The translations under genes and the position numbers were made by a program. This document shows positions 6,766 through 12,779 of a stretch of DNA of 14,131 bases, piece after piece. The first letter of the stretch is position 1; each line of letters begins with the position of its first letter. The stretch is from an uncultured Eubacteriales bacterium (GTDB taxonomy: Bacteria; Bacillota; Clostridia; Oscillospirales; Oscillospiraceae). The stretch is from positions 1-14,131 of the forward strand of contig URCK01000043.1 in assembly GCA_900546295.1 (NCBI GenBank). The letters are read 5' to 3'. The notes under the pieces were generated by a model, which saw only the letters and a list, made by a program, of their open reading frames with translations, was not told the DNA's origin and ran no database searches.

Positions 6766-8097
6766 ATGAAGAAAGAACTCGGACACGAAGCCATCTACGA
6801 CGCCCGCCAGCTGGGCACCCCCAGAATGCTGGTCCTCGGATTGCAGCACATGTTTGCCATGTTCGGCGCAACGGTGCTCGTCCCCATCCTCGTGCAGGGC
6901 TACGGCCTGCCCCTCTCCATCCAGACGACGCTGCTCTTTGCCGGTCTCGGCACGCTCCTCTTCCACGTCTGCACCAAGTTCAAGGTCCCCGCGTTCCTCG
7001 GCTCCTCCTTTGCCTACCTCGGCGGCTTCTCCACGGTCGCGACGATGCCCGCCTACGAAGGTCTTGATCCTGAGACGAAGCTCGCCTACGCGCTCGGCGG
7101 CATCGTGATCGCGGGTCTTCTCTACCTCGTGCTGGCGCTGCTCTTCAAGCTCCTCGGCGCGAAGAAGGTCATGCGCTACTTCCCGCCCATCGTCACCGGC
7201 CCGATGATCATCATGATCGGCCTCAACCTCTCCGGCTCCGCCATCAATAACGCCTCCACCTGCTGGTGGCTCGCCCTCGTCGCTATGGCCATCATCGTGG
7301 TCGCCAACATCTGGGGCAAGGGCATGGTCAAGATCATCCCCATCCTGCTCGGCGTCGTCGGCTCCTACATCGTCGCGGTCATCGCCGGTCAGGTCGACTT
7401 CTCCGGTGTGAGTGAAGCAAGCTTCCTTGGTTTCCAGCAGTTCGTCATCGCCAAATTCGACGTTTCCGCCATCCTGGTCATGGCCCCTATCGCCATCGCG
7501 GCTATGATGGAGCACATCGGTGATATCTCCGCCATCTCCTCCACCACCGGCCGCAACTTCATCGAAGACCCCGGCCTGCACCGCACGCTGCTCGGTGACG
7601 GTCTTGCCACCGCCTTTGCCGGTATGTTCGGCGGCCCCGCCAACACCACCTACGGCGAAAACACCGGCGTTCTCGCCCTCTCCAAGGTCTACGATCCCCG
7701 CGTCGTCCGCCTCGCCGCGTTCTACGCCATCATCCTGAGCTTCTCCCCCAAGTTTGACGCGCTCGTCAACTCCATCCCCGCGGCCATCGTCGGCGGTGTC
7801 AGCTTCATCCTCTACGGTATGATCTCCGCAGTCGGCGTGCGCAACATCGTTGAGAACCAGGTCGACCTTACCAAGTCCCGCAACCTTATCATCGCGGCGG
7901 TCATGTTCGTCAGCGGCCTCGGCTTCAGCTCCGTCGGCGGCATCACCTTCACCGTCGGCGGCGCGGCAGTCACGCTCTCCGGTCTTGCCATCGCGGCCCT
8001 CTGCGGCGTCATCCTCAACGCCATTCTGCCCGGCAACGACTATGTCTTCGGCGTCAGCGTCGAGGGCGACAAGTCCGCCGACCTCGGCAGCTACTAA
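6766..8097 (+). CDS. uraA: Uracil permease (NCS2/UraA family)
   Basis: 443-residue membrane protein of the nucleobase:cation symporter-2 family that imports uracil for salvage. Diagnostic segments are GLQHMFAMFGATVLVP (25-40), MMEHIGDISAIS with Glu249, and the NCS2 signature GPANTTYGENTGVLALSKVY with Glu298; these two Glu match the uracil-binding pair described for E. coli UraA. About 14 hydrophobic segments follow the 7+7 fold. The start MKKELGHEAIYDARQLG was chosen over in-frame ATGs upstream because they lie in the low-complexity leader beyond the terminator hairpin; the ribosome site (AAAGGGA) is modest. Expression appears gated by the leader ORF and attenuator directly upstream. UraA versus another pyrimidine permease of NCS2 is judged from the ENTGV signature and could be refined. 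Confidence 0.93.
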   Translation: MKKELGHEAIYDARQLGTPRMLVLGLQHMFAMFGATVLVPILVQGYGLPLSIQTTLLFAGLGTLLFHVCTKFKVPAFLGSSFAYLGGFSTVATMPAYEGLDPETKLAYALGGIVIAGLLYLVLALLFKLLGAKKVMRYFPPIVTGPMIIMIGLNLSGSAINNASTCWWLALVAMAIIVVANIWGKGMVKIIPILLGVVGSYIVAVIAGQVDFSGVSEASFLGFQQFVIAKFDVSAILVMAPIAIAAMMEHIGDISAISSTTGRNFIEDPGLHRTLLGDGLATAFAGMFGGPANTTYGENTGVLALSKVYDPRVVRLAAFYAIILSFSPKFDALVNSIPAAIVGGVSFILYGMISAVGVRNIVENQVDLTKSRNLIIAAVMFVSGLGFSSVGGITFTVGGAAVTLSGLAIAALCGVILNAILPGNDYVFGVSVEGDKSADLGSY

Positions 8098-8115
8098 GAA
8101 TCGACCCAAACCACA

Positions 8116-8147
8116 AAAAGGAAGCGGCACGCGCCGCTTCCTTTTTT
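8116..8147 (+). terminator. Terminator of uracil permease
   Basis: AAAAGGAAGCGGC (8116-8128), loop ACGC, GCCGCTTCCTTTT (8133-8145), followed by TT. Confidence 0.92.
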
Positions 8148-8157
8148 CGTCTTTCCG

Positions 8158-8166
8158 TGCTATACT
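8158..8166 (+). promoter_or_regulatory. Extended -10 element of the DUF1653 unit
   Basis: TGC-TATACT (8158-8166), 31 nt before the DUF1653 ATG. A consensus -35 is not visible because that region is the tail of the preceding terminator. Confidence 0.4.
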
Positions 8167-8197
8167 GTTGTCAAAAATACCGTAGGAGGGTCTTTTC

Positions 8198-8413
8198 ATG
8201 GATGAGATCAAGCCCGGGCGCTACCGCCACTTCAAGGGCAACGAATACGAGGTCATCGGCCTCGCCCGCCACTCCGAAACGCAGGAGGAGATGGTCGTCT
8301 ACCGCGCGCTGTACGGCGACTTTGGCCTCTGGGTGCGCCCCGCGCGGATGTGGAATGAAACCGTCGAGCGAGACGGCAAAACCTTCCGCCGCTTTACCTG
8401 CATCGGCCAATGA
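8198..8413 (+). CDS. DUF1653 domain protein
   Basis: 71-residue cytoplasmic protein matching the small DUF1653 family. Family-like segments are KPGRYRHFKGNEYEVIGLAR (a YRHFKG-x-Y-x-V-x-G-A core), MVVYRALYGDFGLWVRPARM and FRRFTCIG. The whole protein is one compact beta-rich domain and the length is normal. The biochemical role of the family is unknown to me. Start ATG 8198 is supported by AGGAGGG (8183-8189). Its stop overlaps the start of the next gene by 4 nt (ATGA, 8410-8413), so the two are probably translationally coupled. Confidence 0.85.
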   Translation: MDEIKPGRYRHFKGNEYEVIGLARHSETQEEMVVYRALYGDFGLWVRPARMWNETVERDGKTFRRFTCIGQ

Positions 8414-8925
8414 CGGATTATACGCTCATTCGCGCGAGGCGGCGCACGATGTCGCTGCAATTAGACCGCGAGGGAAAGGCCGTCGTCCGCGCGCCCTACG
8501 GCGTCAAAAAAGAGTACATCGACCGCTTTGTTGCAGCGCACGAAGGCTGGCTTGAGCGCGCGAGAGCAAAGCAGGAGACGCGCCGCCTCGCCCACCCCGA
8601 GCCGACGGAATCTGAGCGCGCGGCGCTCATCGCGCGGGCGAAGGACTACCTCCCCCGGCGCACCGCCCACTGGAGCGCCGTCATGGAGCTTGTGCCGGCG
8701 GGCATCAAGATTACCTCTGCGCGCACGCGCTTCGGCTCATGCAGCGGCAAAAACAGCATCTGCTTTTCCTGGCGGCTCATGCTCTATCCGCCCGAGGCCA
8801 TCGACTATGTCATCGTCCATGAGCTTGCGCACATTCGCCACCACGACCACTCCCCCGCCTTCTACGCGCTGATCGAGCAGTATCTGCCCGACTGGAAAGC
8901 GCGCATGAAGCTGCTGAAATCATGA
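8410..8925 (+). CDS. YgjP-like (DUF45/M48-type) zinc metallopeptidase
   Basis: 171-residue protein of the YgjP/DUF45 family. The zinc site is VIVHELAHIRHHDHSPAFY: His137, Glu138 and His141 of HExxH, with third ligand His147 in the DHSPAF motif that marks this family. Upstream is the conserved RTRFGSCSGKNSICFSWRL segment (107-122). The N-terminal third is shorter than in E. coli YgjP-type proteins (about 230 residues are common), so this is a compact form. There is no signal peptide or membrane segment, so it should be cytoplasmic. Substrate unknown; homologues sit near restriction-modification genes in some bacteria, but not here. Its ATG overlaps the DUF1653 stop by 4 nt. Confidence 0.85.
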   Translation: MTDYTLIRARRRTMSLQLDREGKAVVRAPYGVKKEYIDRFVAAHEGWLERARAKQETRRLAHPEPTESERAALIARAKDYLPRRTAHWSAVMELVPAGIKITSARTRFGSCSGKNSICFSWRLMLYPPEAIDYVIVHELAHIRHHDHSPAFYALIEQYLPDWKARMKLLKS

Positions 8926-8927
8926 AA

Positions 8928-8967
8928 AAAAGCGCCGGAAGGATACCCTTCCGGCGCTTTTCGCGTT
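8928..8967. terminator. Bidirectional terminator, YgjP / TusA-like
   Basis: AAAAGCGCCGGAAGG (8928-8942), loop ATAC, CCTTCCGGCGCTTTT (8947-8961), with T runs on both strands. It is shared by the convergent metallopeptidase (+) and the TusA-like gene (-). Confidence 0.92.
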
Positions 8968-8969
8968 TT

Positions 8970-9173
8970 TTACTTGCTGAGCTTCAGGCGGAAGTCCTCG
9001 CCCTCGGCGGCGTATTCCACCCGGTAGCCCTGCTTTTGGGCAAAGCGGCTCACGTTCTCCACGCAGGTCATGCTGTCGACCAGCACCTCGAGAGACGCGG
9101 GCGCGTTCTTCTTCACCTCGTTCTGCACCATCACAACGGGCATGGGGCAGGAATATCCTCTTGCGTCGATCAT
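8970..9173 (-). CDS. TusA/SirA-like sulfurtransferase (sulfur/selenium carrier)
   Basis: 67-residue single-domain TusA/SirA/YedF-N family protein. It starts MIDARGYSCPMPVVMVQNEV, with the family CPxP motif and active Cys9, which carries persulfide (or, by inference, perselenide). The length is slightly below the usual ~75-80, and the fold pattern beta-alpha-beta-alpha-beta-beta is complete. A second Cys (Cys37 in SMTCVENV) is also present. Its ATG overlaps the yedE stop by 4 nt (9170-9173), so it is coupled to the transporter. Partnership of YeeE/YedE transporters with TusA-like partners is established for sulfur; selenium specificity here is inferred from the adjacent yedF, desulfurase, DUF3343 and selD genes. 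Confidence 0.88.
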   Translation of the reverse strand: MIDARGYSCPMPVVMVQNEVKKNAPASLEVLVDSMTCVENVSRFAQKQGYRVEYAAEGEDFRLKLSK

Positions 9174-10267
9174 GCGTTTGCATCCTCCTTCTTGGGCATA
9201 TTCATCACGGCGATAACGAGCATCACCACCAGGCCGAGCACGACGGCGATCTTGCCGGCATTGGAGATACCGCCGACGATCAGCTCGCCTGCCTCGCTCT
9301 TGGAATCGGGGTTGCCGGCAAGGCCAAAGTTGTGTGCGAGCGCCGCGCCGACGATCATGCCGAACACAGTCACGGCACTGTCTCCGTTGCCCTGTGCCGC
9401 CAGAATGAGCTGACGCAGCGGGCAGCCGCCGAGAAGCACGCTGCCCCAGCCGACGAGCACCATACCCAGCAGGTTCCACAGGTGCGCACTGTGCGCGACC
9501 GGCTGGAGCGCAAAGCCCAGGTGGAAGCTGTCCGTGGCGAGGTTGCCGATCAACGTGACAGCAAAGATGGCCACAAAACCGTAGAGCAGGTGGAAATCCT
9601 TGAGCAGGATGGCGTCGCGCAGGCCGCCGACCATGCAAAGGCGGCTCTTCTGCGCGAGCGCGCCGACAACGAGCGCGATGATGAGCGCGACCCAGAAGGG
9701 CGCATGCTTGGAGCCGGGCCCCTCCTCAGAGAACTTAAAGAGCGCGGGCACAGTGACAACAAGAATGAGCAGCACGGCCATCACCGCAGGCAGTACGCCG
9801 CCCTCGGCAGCGTGCGCCTCATAGGAGCGCTTGAGCGAAAAGCCTTTTTTGAGGCAGGCGATACCGGCGAGAATGCCGATGAGGAAACCGGCAAGGCCGA
9901 CGAGCGCGTTCAGATCACCGCCGGCAAGACGCAGCACCATGCGCAGCGGGCAGCCGAGGAACGCGAGCGCGCCAACGACAACAAATGCGCCGAGCACAAA
10001 GCGGACCGCGGGGGAAGAGCCAGCGCGGGCCTTGAATTCCTTGCCCGCAACGCTCATGAGGAACGCACCGAGCACAAGGCCGATGATCTCAGGACGGACA
10101 TACTGCACCTTCGCGGCGCTGTGCAGGCCGCTTGCGCCCGCGATATCACGCAGGAAGCAGGCGATGCAGAAGCCCATGTTTGCCGGGTTGCCGAGCGCTG
10201 TCAGGATGACTGCGGCAAGGCCCACGGCGACACCGGCAATGATGACGCCCAGATGTACCTTTTTCAT
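9170..10267 (-). CDS. yedE: YedE-type (YeeE/YedE family) selenium/sulfur transporter
   Basis: 365-residue integral membrane protein of the YeeE/YedE family, the clade associated with selenium genes. Two similar halves are visible. Half one has FCIACFLRDIAG (Cys34, Cys37) and LGCPLRMVLRLAGGD (Cys106). Half two has RLCMVGGLRDAILL (Cys211) and GGCPLRQLILAAQGNGD (Cys282). YeeE structures show such Cys residues lining a path for thiosulfate-type ions, so these are likely the transfer residues. The start MKKVHLGVIIAG (ATG 10265-10267) has GGAGAG upstream; earlier in-frame starts lack a ribosome site. It heads a two-gene unit with the TusA-like gene. The transported selenium form is unknown, and a role in sulfur cannot be excluded. 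Confidence 0.88.
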   Translation of the reverse strand: MKKVHLGVIIAGVAVGLAAVILTALGNPANMGFCIACFLRDIAGASGLHSAAKVQYVRPEIIGLVLGAFLMSVAGKEFKARAGSSPAVRFVLGAFVVVGALAFLGCPLRMVLRLAGGDLNALVGLAGFLIGILAGIACLKKGFSLKRSYEAHAAEGGVLPAVMAVLLILVVTVPALFKFSEEGPGSKHAPFWVALIIALVVGALAQKSRLCMVGGLRDAILLKDFHLLYGFVAIFAVTLIGNLATDSFHLGFALQPVAHSAHLWNLLGMVLVGWGSVLLGGCPLRQLILAAQGNGDSAVTVFGMIVGAALAHNFGLAGNPDSKSEAGELIVGGISNAGKIAVVLGLVVMLVIAVMNMPKKEDANA

Positions 10268-10331
10268 TTTTTCTACTCTCCTATTCATGATTTTGATACA
10301 CAATCGACAATTATTGATAATCGCCGATTAC

Positions 10332-10360
10332 AGTATATTGGTTCCTCGCAAGAAGAGCAA
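10332..10360 (-). promoter_or_regulatory. Probable promoter of the yedE unit
   Basis: On the minus strand TTGCTC (10360-10355), 17-nt spacer, TATACT (10337-10332). The -10 is good and the -35 weak. It lies between the DUF3343-side terminator and yedE, leaving a leader of about 57 nt that is AT-rich. Confidence 0.45.
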
Positions 10361-10374
10361 ACGGCATCCCCAAT

Positions 10375-10421
10375 AAAAGCGGCGTGCATCATCGATTTTG
10401 TCGATAATGCACGCCGCTTTT
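10375..10421 (-). terminator. Long hairpin terminator after the DUF3343 gene
   Basis: AAAAGCGGCGTGCAT (10375-10389) pairs with ATGCACGCCGCTTTT (10407-10421). Inside, after one mismatch, ATCGA (10391-10395) pairs with TCGAT (10401-10405) around loop TTTTG. At 47 nt it is the longest hairpin in the window. It separates the yedF-desulfurase-DUF3343 unit from the yedE unit. Confidence 0.88.
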
Positions 10422-10434
10422 ACTGCTTTTTTGT

Positions 10435-10671
10435 TCAGATCATCAGCTCGTGGAAGCCAGCGGCCTCCAGCTTTTCCTGCGCCACCATCGCCTCAAGCGC
10501 GGCGCGGTCCTCCGTTCCGGCACGCCAGGCCATGCCGCAGTCGGCCGTCAGCTCGCGCGGGACGGGGATGAGGCGTCCCGGAAGGCCCTGCGCCCGGCAG
10601 AGCTTTTCCATCGCGATGGCCGCGGCTGTCGTGTGAAAGGTGATGACAAGCCATAGTTTTTTCTCTCTCAT
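10435..10671 (-). CDS. DUF3343 protein, putative Se/S carrier
   Basis: 78-residue protein of the DUF3343 family, described as a putative selenium/sulfur carrier-like family. Seen are the N-terminal VITFHTTAAAIAMEKLC helix region and the signature RLIPVPRELTADCGMAWR, whose Cys in the DCG turn is the family's likely Se/S-binding residue. Length is typical (about 75-90). The start ATG 10669-10671 overlaps the desulfurase stop by 4 nt, the third link of a tightly coupled unit. The inferred job is to accept the selenium released by the desulfurase and pass it on, perhaps to SelD; the direct partner is unproven. Comparative genomics has linked this family to selenium users. Confidence 0.85.
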   Translation of the reverse strand: MREKKLWLVITFHTTAAAIAMEKLCRAQGLPGRLIPVPRELTADCGMAWRAGTEDRAALEAMVAQEKLEAAGFHELMI

Positions 10672-11801
10672 GTTGCGATCTCGCGGACGGCGCGCACGGC
10701 CTCGTCCACTTCCTCTTCCGTATTGTACCAGCCGAAGCTGAAGCGCACCGCGCCCTGCTCCTCTGTTCCGAGCGCACGGTGCAGCCGCGGCGCGCAGTGC
10801 GCGCCCGGGCGGGTCGCAATGCCGTAGTCCTCAGCAAGAATGTCAGAGACCTCGCCCGAGTCCATACTACCGATGTTCAGCGCGGCGACCGCCGTGCGCT
10901 CGCAGTCAAAGTCGCCGTAGAGCGTTACGCCCGGAATGTCCCGCACGCCCTCGACAAAGCGGCGCAGCAGCGCCGTTTCGTGCGCGTGGATGGTCTCGAT
11001 CCCGGTCTCCTGCAAAAAATCGAGCGATGCACCAAGCCCCGCAATACCGTGCCCGTTCAGCGTTCCCGCTTCAAGGCGCGTGGGCATCTGCGCGGGCTGT
11101 TCATGCAAATAGGTCTGCACGCCCGTGCCGCCGACCTTCCATGGGCGGATGTCCACGCCCTCGCGCACGCACAGTCCCCCCGTGCCCTGCGGGCCCATGA
11201 GCGACTTGTGCCCCGTGAAGCAGAGCACGTCGATGTGCATCTTCTCCATGTCGATGGGCAGCACGCCCGCGCTCTGTGAGGCGTCCACGATGAACAAAAG
11301 CCCGTGCGCGTGCGCAAACTGCCCAATGCGCACAAGGTCGAGCACGTTTCCCGTCAGGTTCGAGGCGTGCGTGCAGACGACGGCGCGGGTCTCAGGCTGC
11401 AAGAGCCGCTCAAAATCCGCATAGTCGATGCTGCCGCGTTTGTCCGCGGGCACAAAGCTCAAACTGACGGTTTCCTCCCTCTCCAGTCGGTAGAGCGGCC
11501 GGAGCACGGAGTTGTGCTCTAAGTCCGTCGAAATGACATGGTCGCCGCTGCGGATGCAGCCGTGGATGGCGATATTCAGCGCCTCGGTCGAGTTGCAGGC
11601 AAACGCCACATGGTCAGGCCTCTCGCAGCCAAAGAGAGAAGCGAGAGAGCAGCGCGTGTCGTAAATGACGCGCGAGGCGGCAAGAGAACCCTCGTGCGTG
11701 CCGCGCGCGCTGTTGCCAAAGCTCCCCATGGCGCGCACCACCGCGTCGACGACCTGCGGCGGCTTTCGCAGTGTGGTCGCCGCGTTGTCCAGATAGATCA
11801 C
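10668..11801 (-). CDS. Cysteine desulfurase / selenocysteine lyase-like (class V aminotransferase)
   Basis: 377-residue PLP enzyme that strips S or Se from Cys or Sec, forming Ala and an enzyme-bound persulfide or perselenide. Landmarks are MIYLDNAATTLRKP at the N-terminus, His96 in DLEHNS, Asp173 and Gln176 in VDASQS (cofactor ring), the PLP-binding Lys199 in TGHKSLMGPQ, and the mobile-loop Cys336 in RPGAHCAPRLHRALG. The RPG-x-HCAP loop matches the desulfurase subfamily found beside yedF and selD rather than IscS or NifS housekeeping forms. The start is GTG (11799-11801), overlapping the yedF stop as GTGA. Operon position suggests a selenium-donating role; activity on Sec versus Cys cannot be read from the sequence. 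Confidence 0.9.
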   Translation of the reverse strand: MIYLDNAATTLRKPPQVVDAVVRAMGSFGNSARGTHEGSLAASRVIYDTRCSLASLFGCERPDHVAFACNSTEALNIAIHGCIRSGDHVISTDLEHNSVLRPLYRLEREETVSLSFVPADKRGSIDYADFERLLQPETRAVVCTHASNLTGNVLDLVRIGQFAHAHGLLFIVDASQSAGVLPIDMEKMHIDVLCFTGHKSLMGPQGTGGLCVREGVDIRPWKVGGTGVQTYLHEQPAQMPTRLEAGTLNGHGIAGLGASLDFLQETGIETIHAHETALLRRFVEGVRDIPGVTLYGDFDCERTAVAALNIGSMDSGEVSDILAEDYGIATRPGAHCAPRLHRALGTEEQGAVRFSFGWYNTEEEVDEAVRAVREIAT

Positions 11802-12403
11802 GGACGCACCACGCGGTCCGCGCCGCTCATTTTCTCAACAATGACGTACATATTCGTCACCTCGCCAACGGCGAGCTTTTCCTTCAGGTCATAGTAGTTG
11901 AGGCAGGTACCGCAGCTCAGGATCTCCACGCCGCGCTCGGCCATGCCCTTGAGATCCTCGAGCGATTCCGAGCCTTCGCACGTGAGCTTCACGCCGCCGT
12001 TGTAGCAGAGGATGGTATCGGGCAGGGTCTCCTGCTGGCTCAGCGCGTAAACGAACGCCTTCATCAGCGCGCCGCCGAGCTCATCGCTGCCGCCGCCCAT
12101 CTTGTCGGACGAGATCACGGCGACCGTCTTCGGCTTGCCGCAGGTGAAGCACTCGCCGCTCGCCTCATCCGTCTTGGCATTCTCGCCCACGGTGATGGTC
12201 ACGCGGTACTGCTTTTCGCCGAGTTTCTCGCTCTTGGATGCGCAGCCGCGGCTCGCAGCCAGCTTACCGAGGTTCTGCACCGCCGTCTCATTGTCGACCA
12301 GCGTTTCGATCACGCCCGCGCCGCCAAGCTCCTGCATGGCCTTCTGCGTCTTCACAACGGGGATCGGGCAGGCATCGCCCATCGCGTTCACTTCGATCGT
12401 CAT
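11798..12403 (-). CDS. yedF: Selenium metabolism protein YedF (SirA-like plus DsrE-like domains)
   Basis: 201-residue two-domain protein. Residues 1-75 are a TusA/SirA-like domain with the CPxP motif (Cys12 in ACPIPVVKTQ). A hinge carries ECFTCGK (Cys85, Cys88). Residues ~92-201 form a DsrE/DsrF-like domain starting TVAVISSDKMGGGSDELGG, with GVEILSCGTCLNYY giving a CxxC (Cys164, Cys167). This fusion and length are characteristic of the selenium-associated YedF family, which is usually adjacent to selD. Start ATG 12401-12403 follows AAGGAGA (7-nt spacer). It is the first gene of the yedF-desulfurase-DUF3343 unit, divergent from selD. The inferred role is a multi-thiol selenium relay between desulfurase and SelD; chemistry not shown here. 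Confidence 0.92.
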   Translation of the reverse strand: MTIEVNAMGDACPIPVVKTQKAMQELGGAGVIETLVDNETAVQNLGKLAASRGCASKSEKLGEKQYRVTITVGENAKTDEASGECFTCGKPKTVAVISSDKMGGGSDELGGALMKAFVYALSQQETLPDTILCYNGGVKLTCEGSESLEDLKGMAERGVEILSCGTCLNYYDLKEKLAVGEVTNMYVIVEKMSGADRVVRP

Positions 12404-12423
12404 AACCAAGTCTCCTTTTCCAA

Positions 12424-12439
12424 GGCGGGTGTGTCCGCC
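12424..12439 (-). promoter_or_regulatory. GC hairpin in the yedF 5' leader
   Basis: GGCGG and CCGCC arms (12424-12428, 12435-12439) with a 6-nt loop, between the predicted RNA start and the ribosome site. It has the same size and core as the hairpin in the selD leader. Function unknown. Confidence 0.4.
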
Positions 12440-12453
12440 GATATTTATTGTCA

Positions 12454-12482
12454 ATGATAGCAGATTTTTCCCTCTTTGGCAC
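12454..12482 (-). promoter_or_regulatory. Probable promoter of the yedF unit
   Basis: On the minus strand GTGCCA (12482-12477), 17-nt spacer, TATCAT (12459-12454) preceded by TGC (extended -10). The predicted start near 12447 gives a leader of about 45 nt. Confidence 0.5.
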
Positions 12483-12585
12483 GCGCTTTTTCTTTTTTCT
12501 GTGCATTCTTTCATTGTTTTTCTGGATAATGCAGCAAATTCCATTGCATTTTCGTATGAATTCTGTTTCGCCCAGCCCCCCCTCC

Positions 12586-12614
12586 TTGCCCCTCCGGCAG
12601 AAAACCGATAAAAT
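12586..12614 (+). promoter_or_regulatory. Possible distal promoter of selD
   Basis: TTGCCC (12586-12591), 17-nt spacer, TAAAAT (12609-12614). It lies in tandem about 95 nt upstream of the stronger selD promoter; consensus match only. The remaining intergenic DNA (12484-12585, 12615-12680) is pyrimidine-rich and I see no gene in it. Confidence 0.3.
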
Positions 12615-12681
12615 AGGCATCTGTATCTTTTGCTCCGGCCGCGCTGATCGCCGCCTCTTGCTTTTTATCTTCTTTTCCAAT

Positions 12682-12710
12682 TTGACAAACCCCGGCGGAT
12701 TCCTTACAAT
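12682..12710 (+). promoter_or_regulatory. Consensus promoter of selD
   Basis: TTGACA (12682-12687) is a perfect -35. A 17-nt spacer leads to TACAAT (12705-12710), five of six of the -10. It is the best promoter match in the window, with a predicted RNA start near 12717 and a leader of about 63 nt. Confidence 0.75.
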
Positions 12711-12732
12711 GAAAGGGCATTCAAGCGCCATC

Positions 12733-12752
12733 CGGGCGGCTTTTTCCGCCCG
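12733..12752 (+). promoter_or_regulatory. GC hairpin in the selD 5' leader
   Basis: CGGGCGG (12733-12739), loop CTTTTT, CCGCCCG (12746-12752). It ends 11 nt before the AAAGGAGG ribosome site (12764-12771) and has no U tail, so it is not a terminator. It resembles the hairpin in the divergent yedF leader. Confidence 0.5.
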
Positions 12753-12779
12753 TGATAACAGGTAAAGGAGGTGCTGCGC

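Noticed and set aside
5077..8211. Long open frames antisense to the symporter (5077-6213) and to the uracil permease (6544-8211)
   Set aside because: They are composed of low-complexity charged residues typical of the reverse frame of GC-rich genes, show no family motif or ribosome site, and oppose clearly recognised genes.
12404..12779. Extra small gene or ncRNA between yedF and selD
   Set aside because: Reading frames there have no ribosome site or recognisable protein; the content is explained by promoters and leaders.
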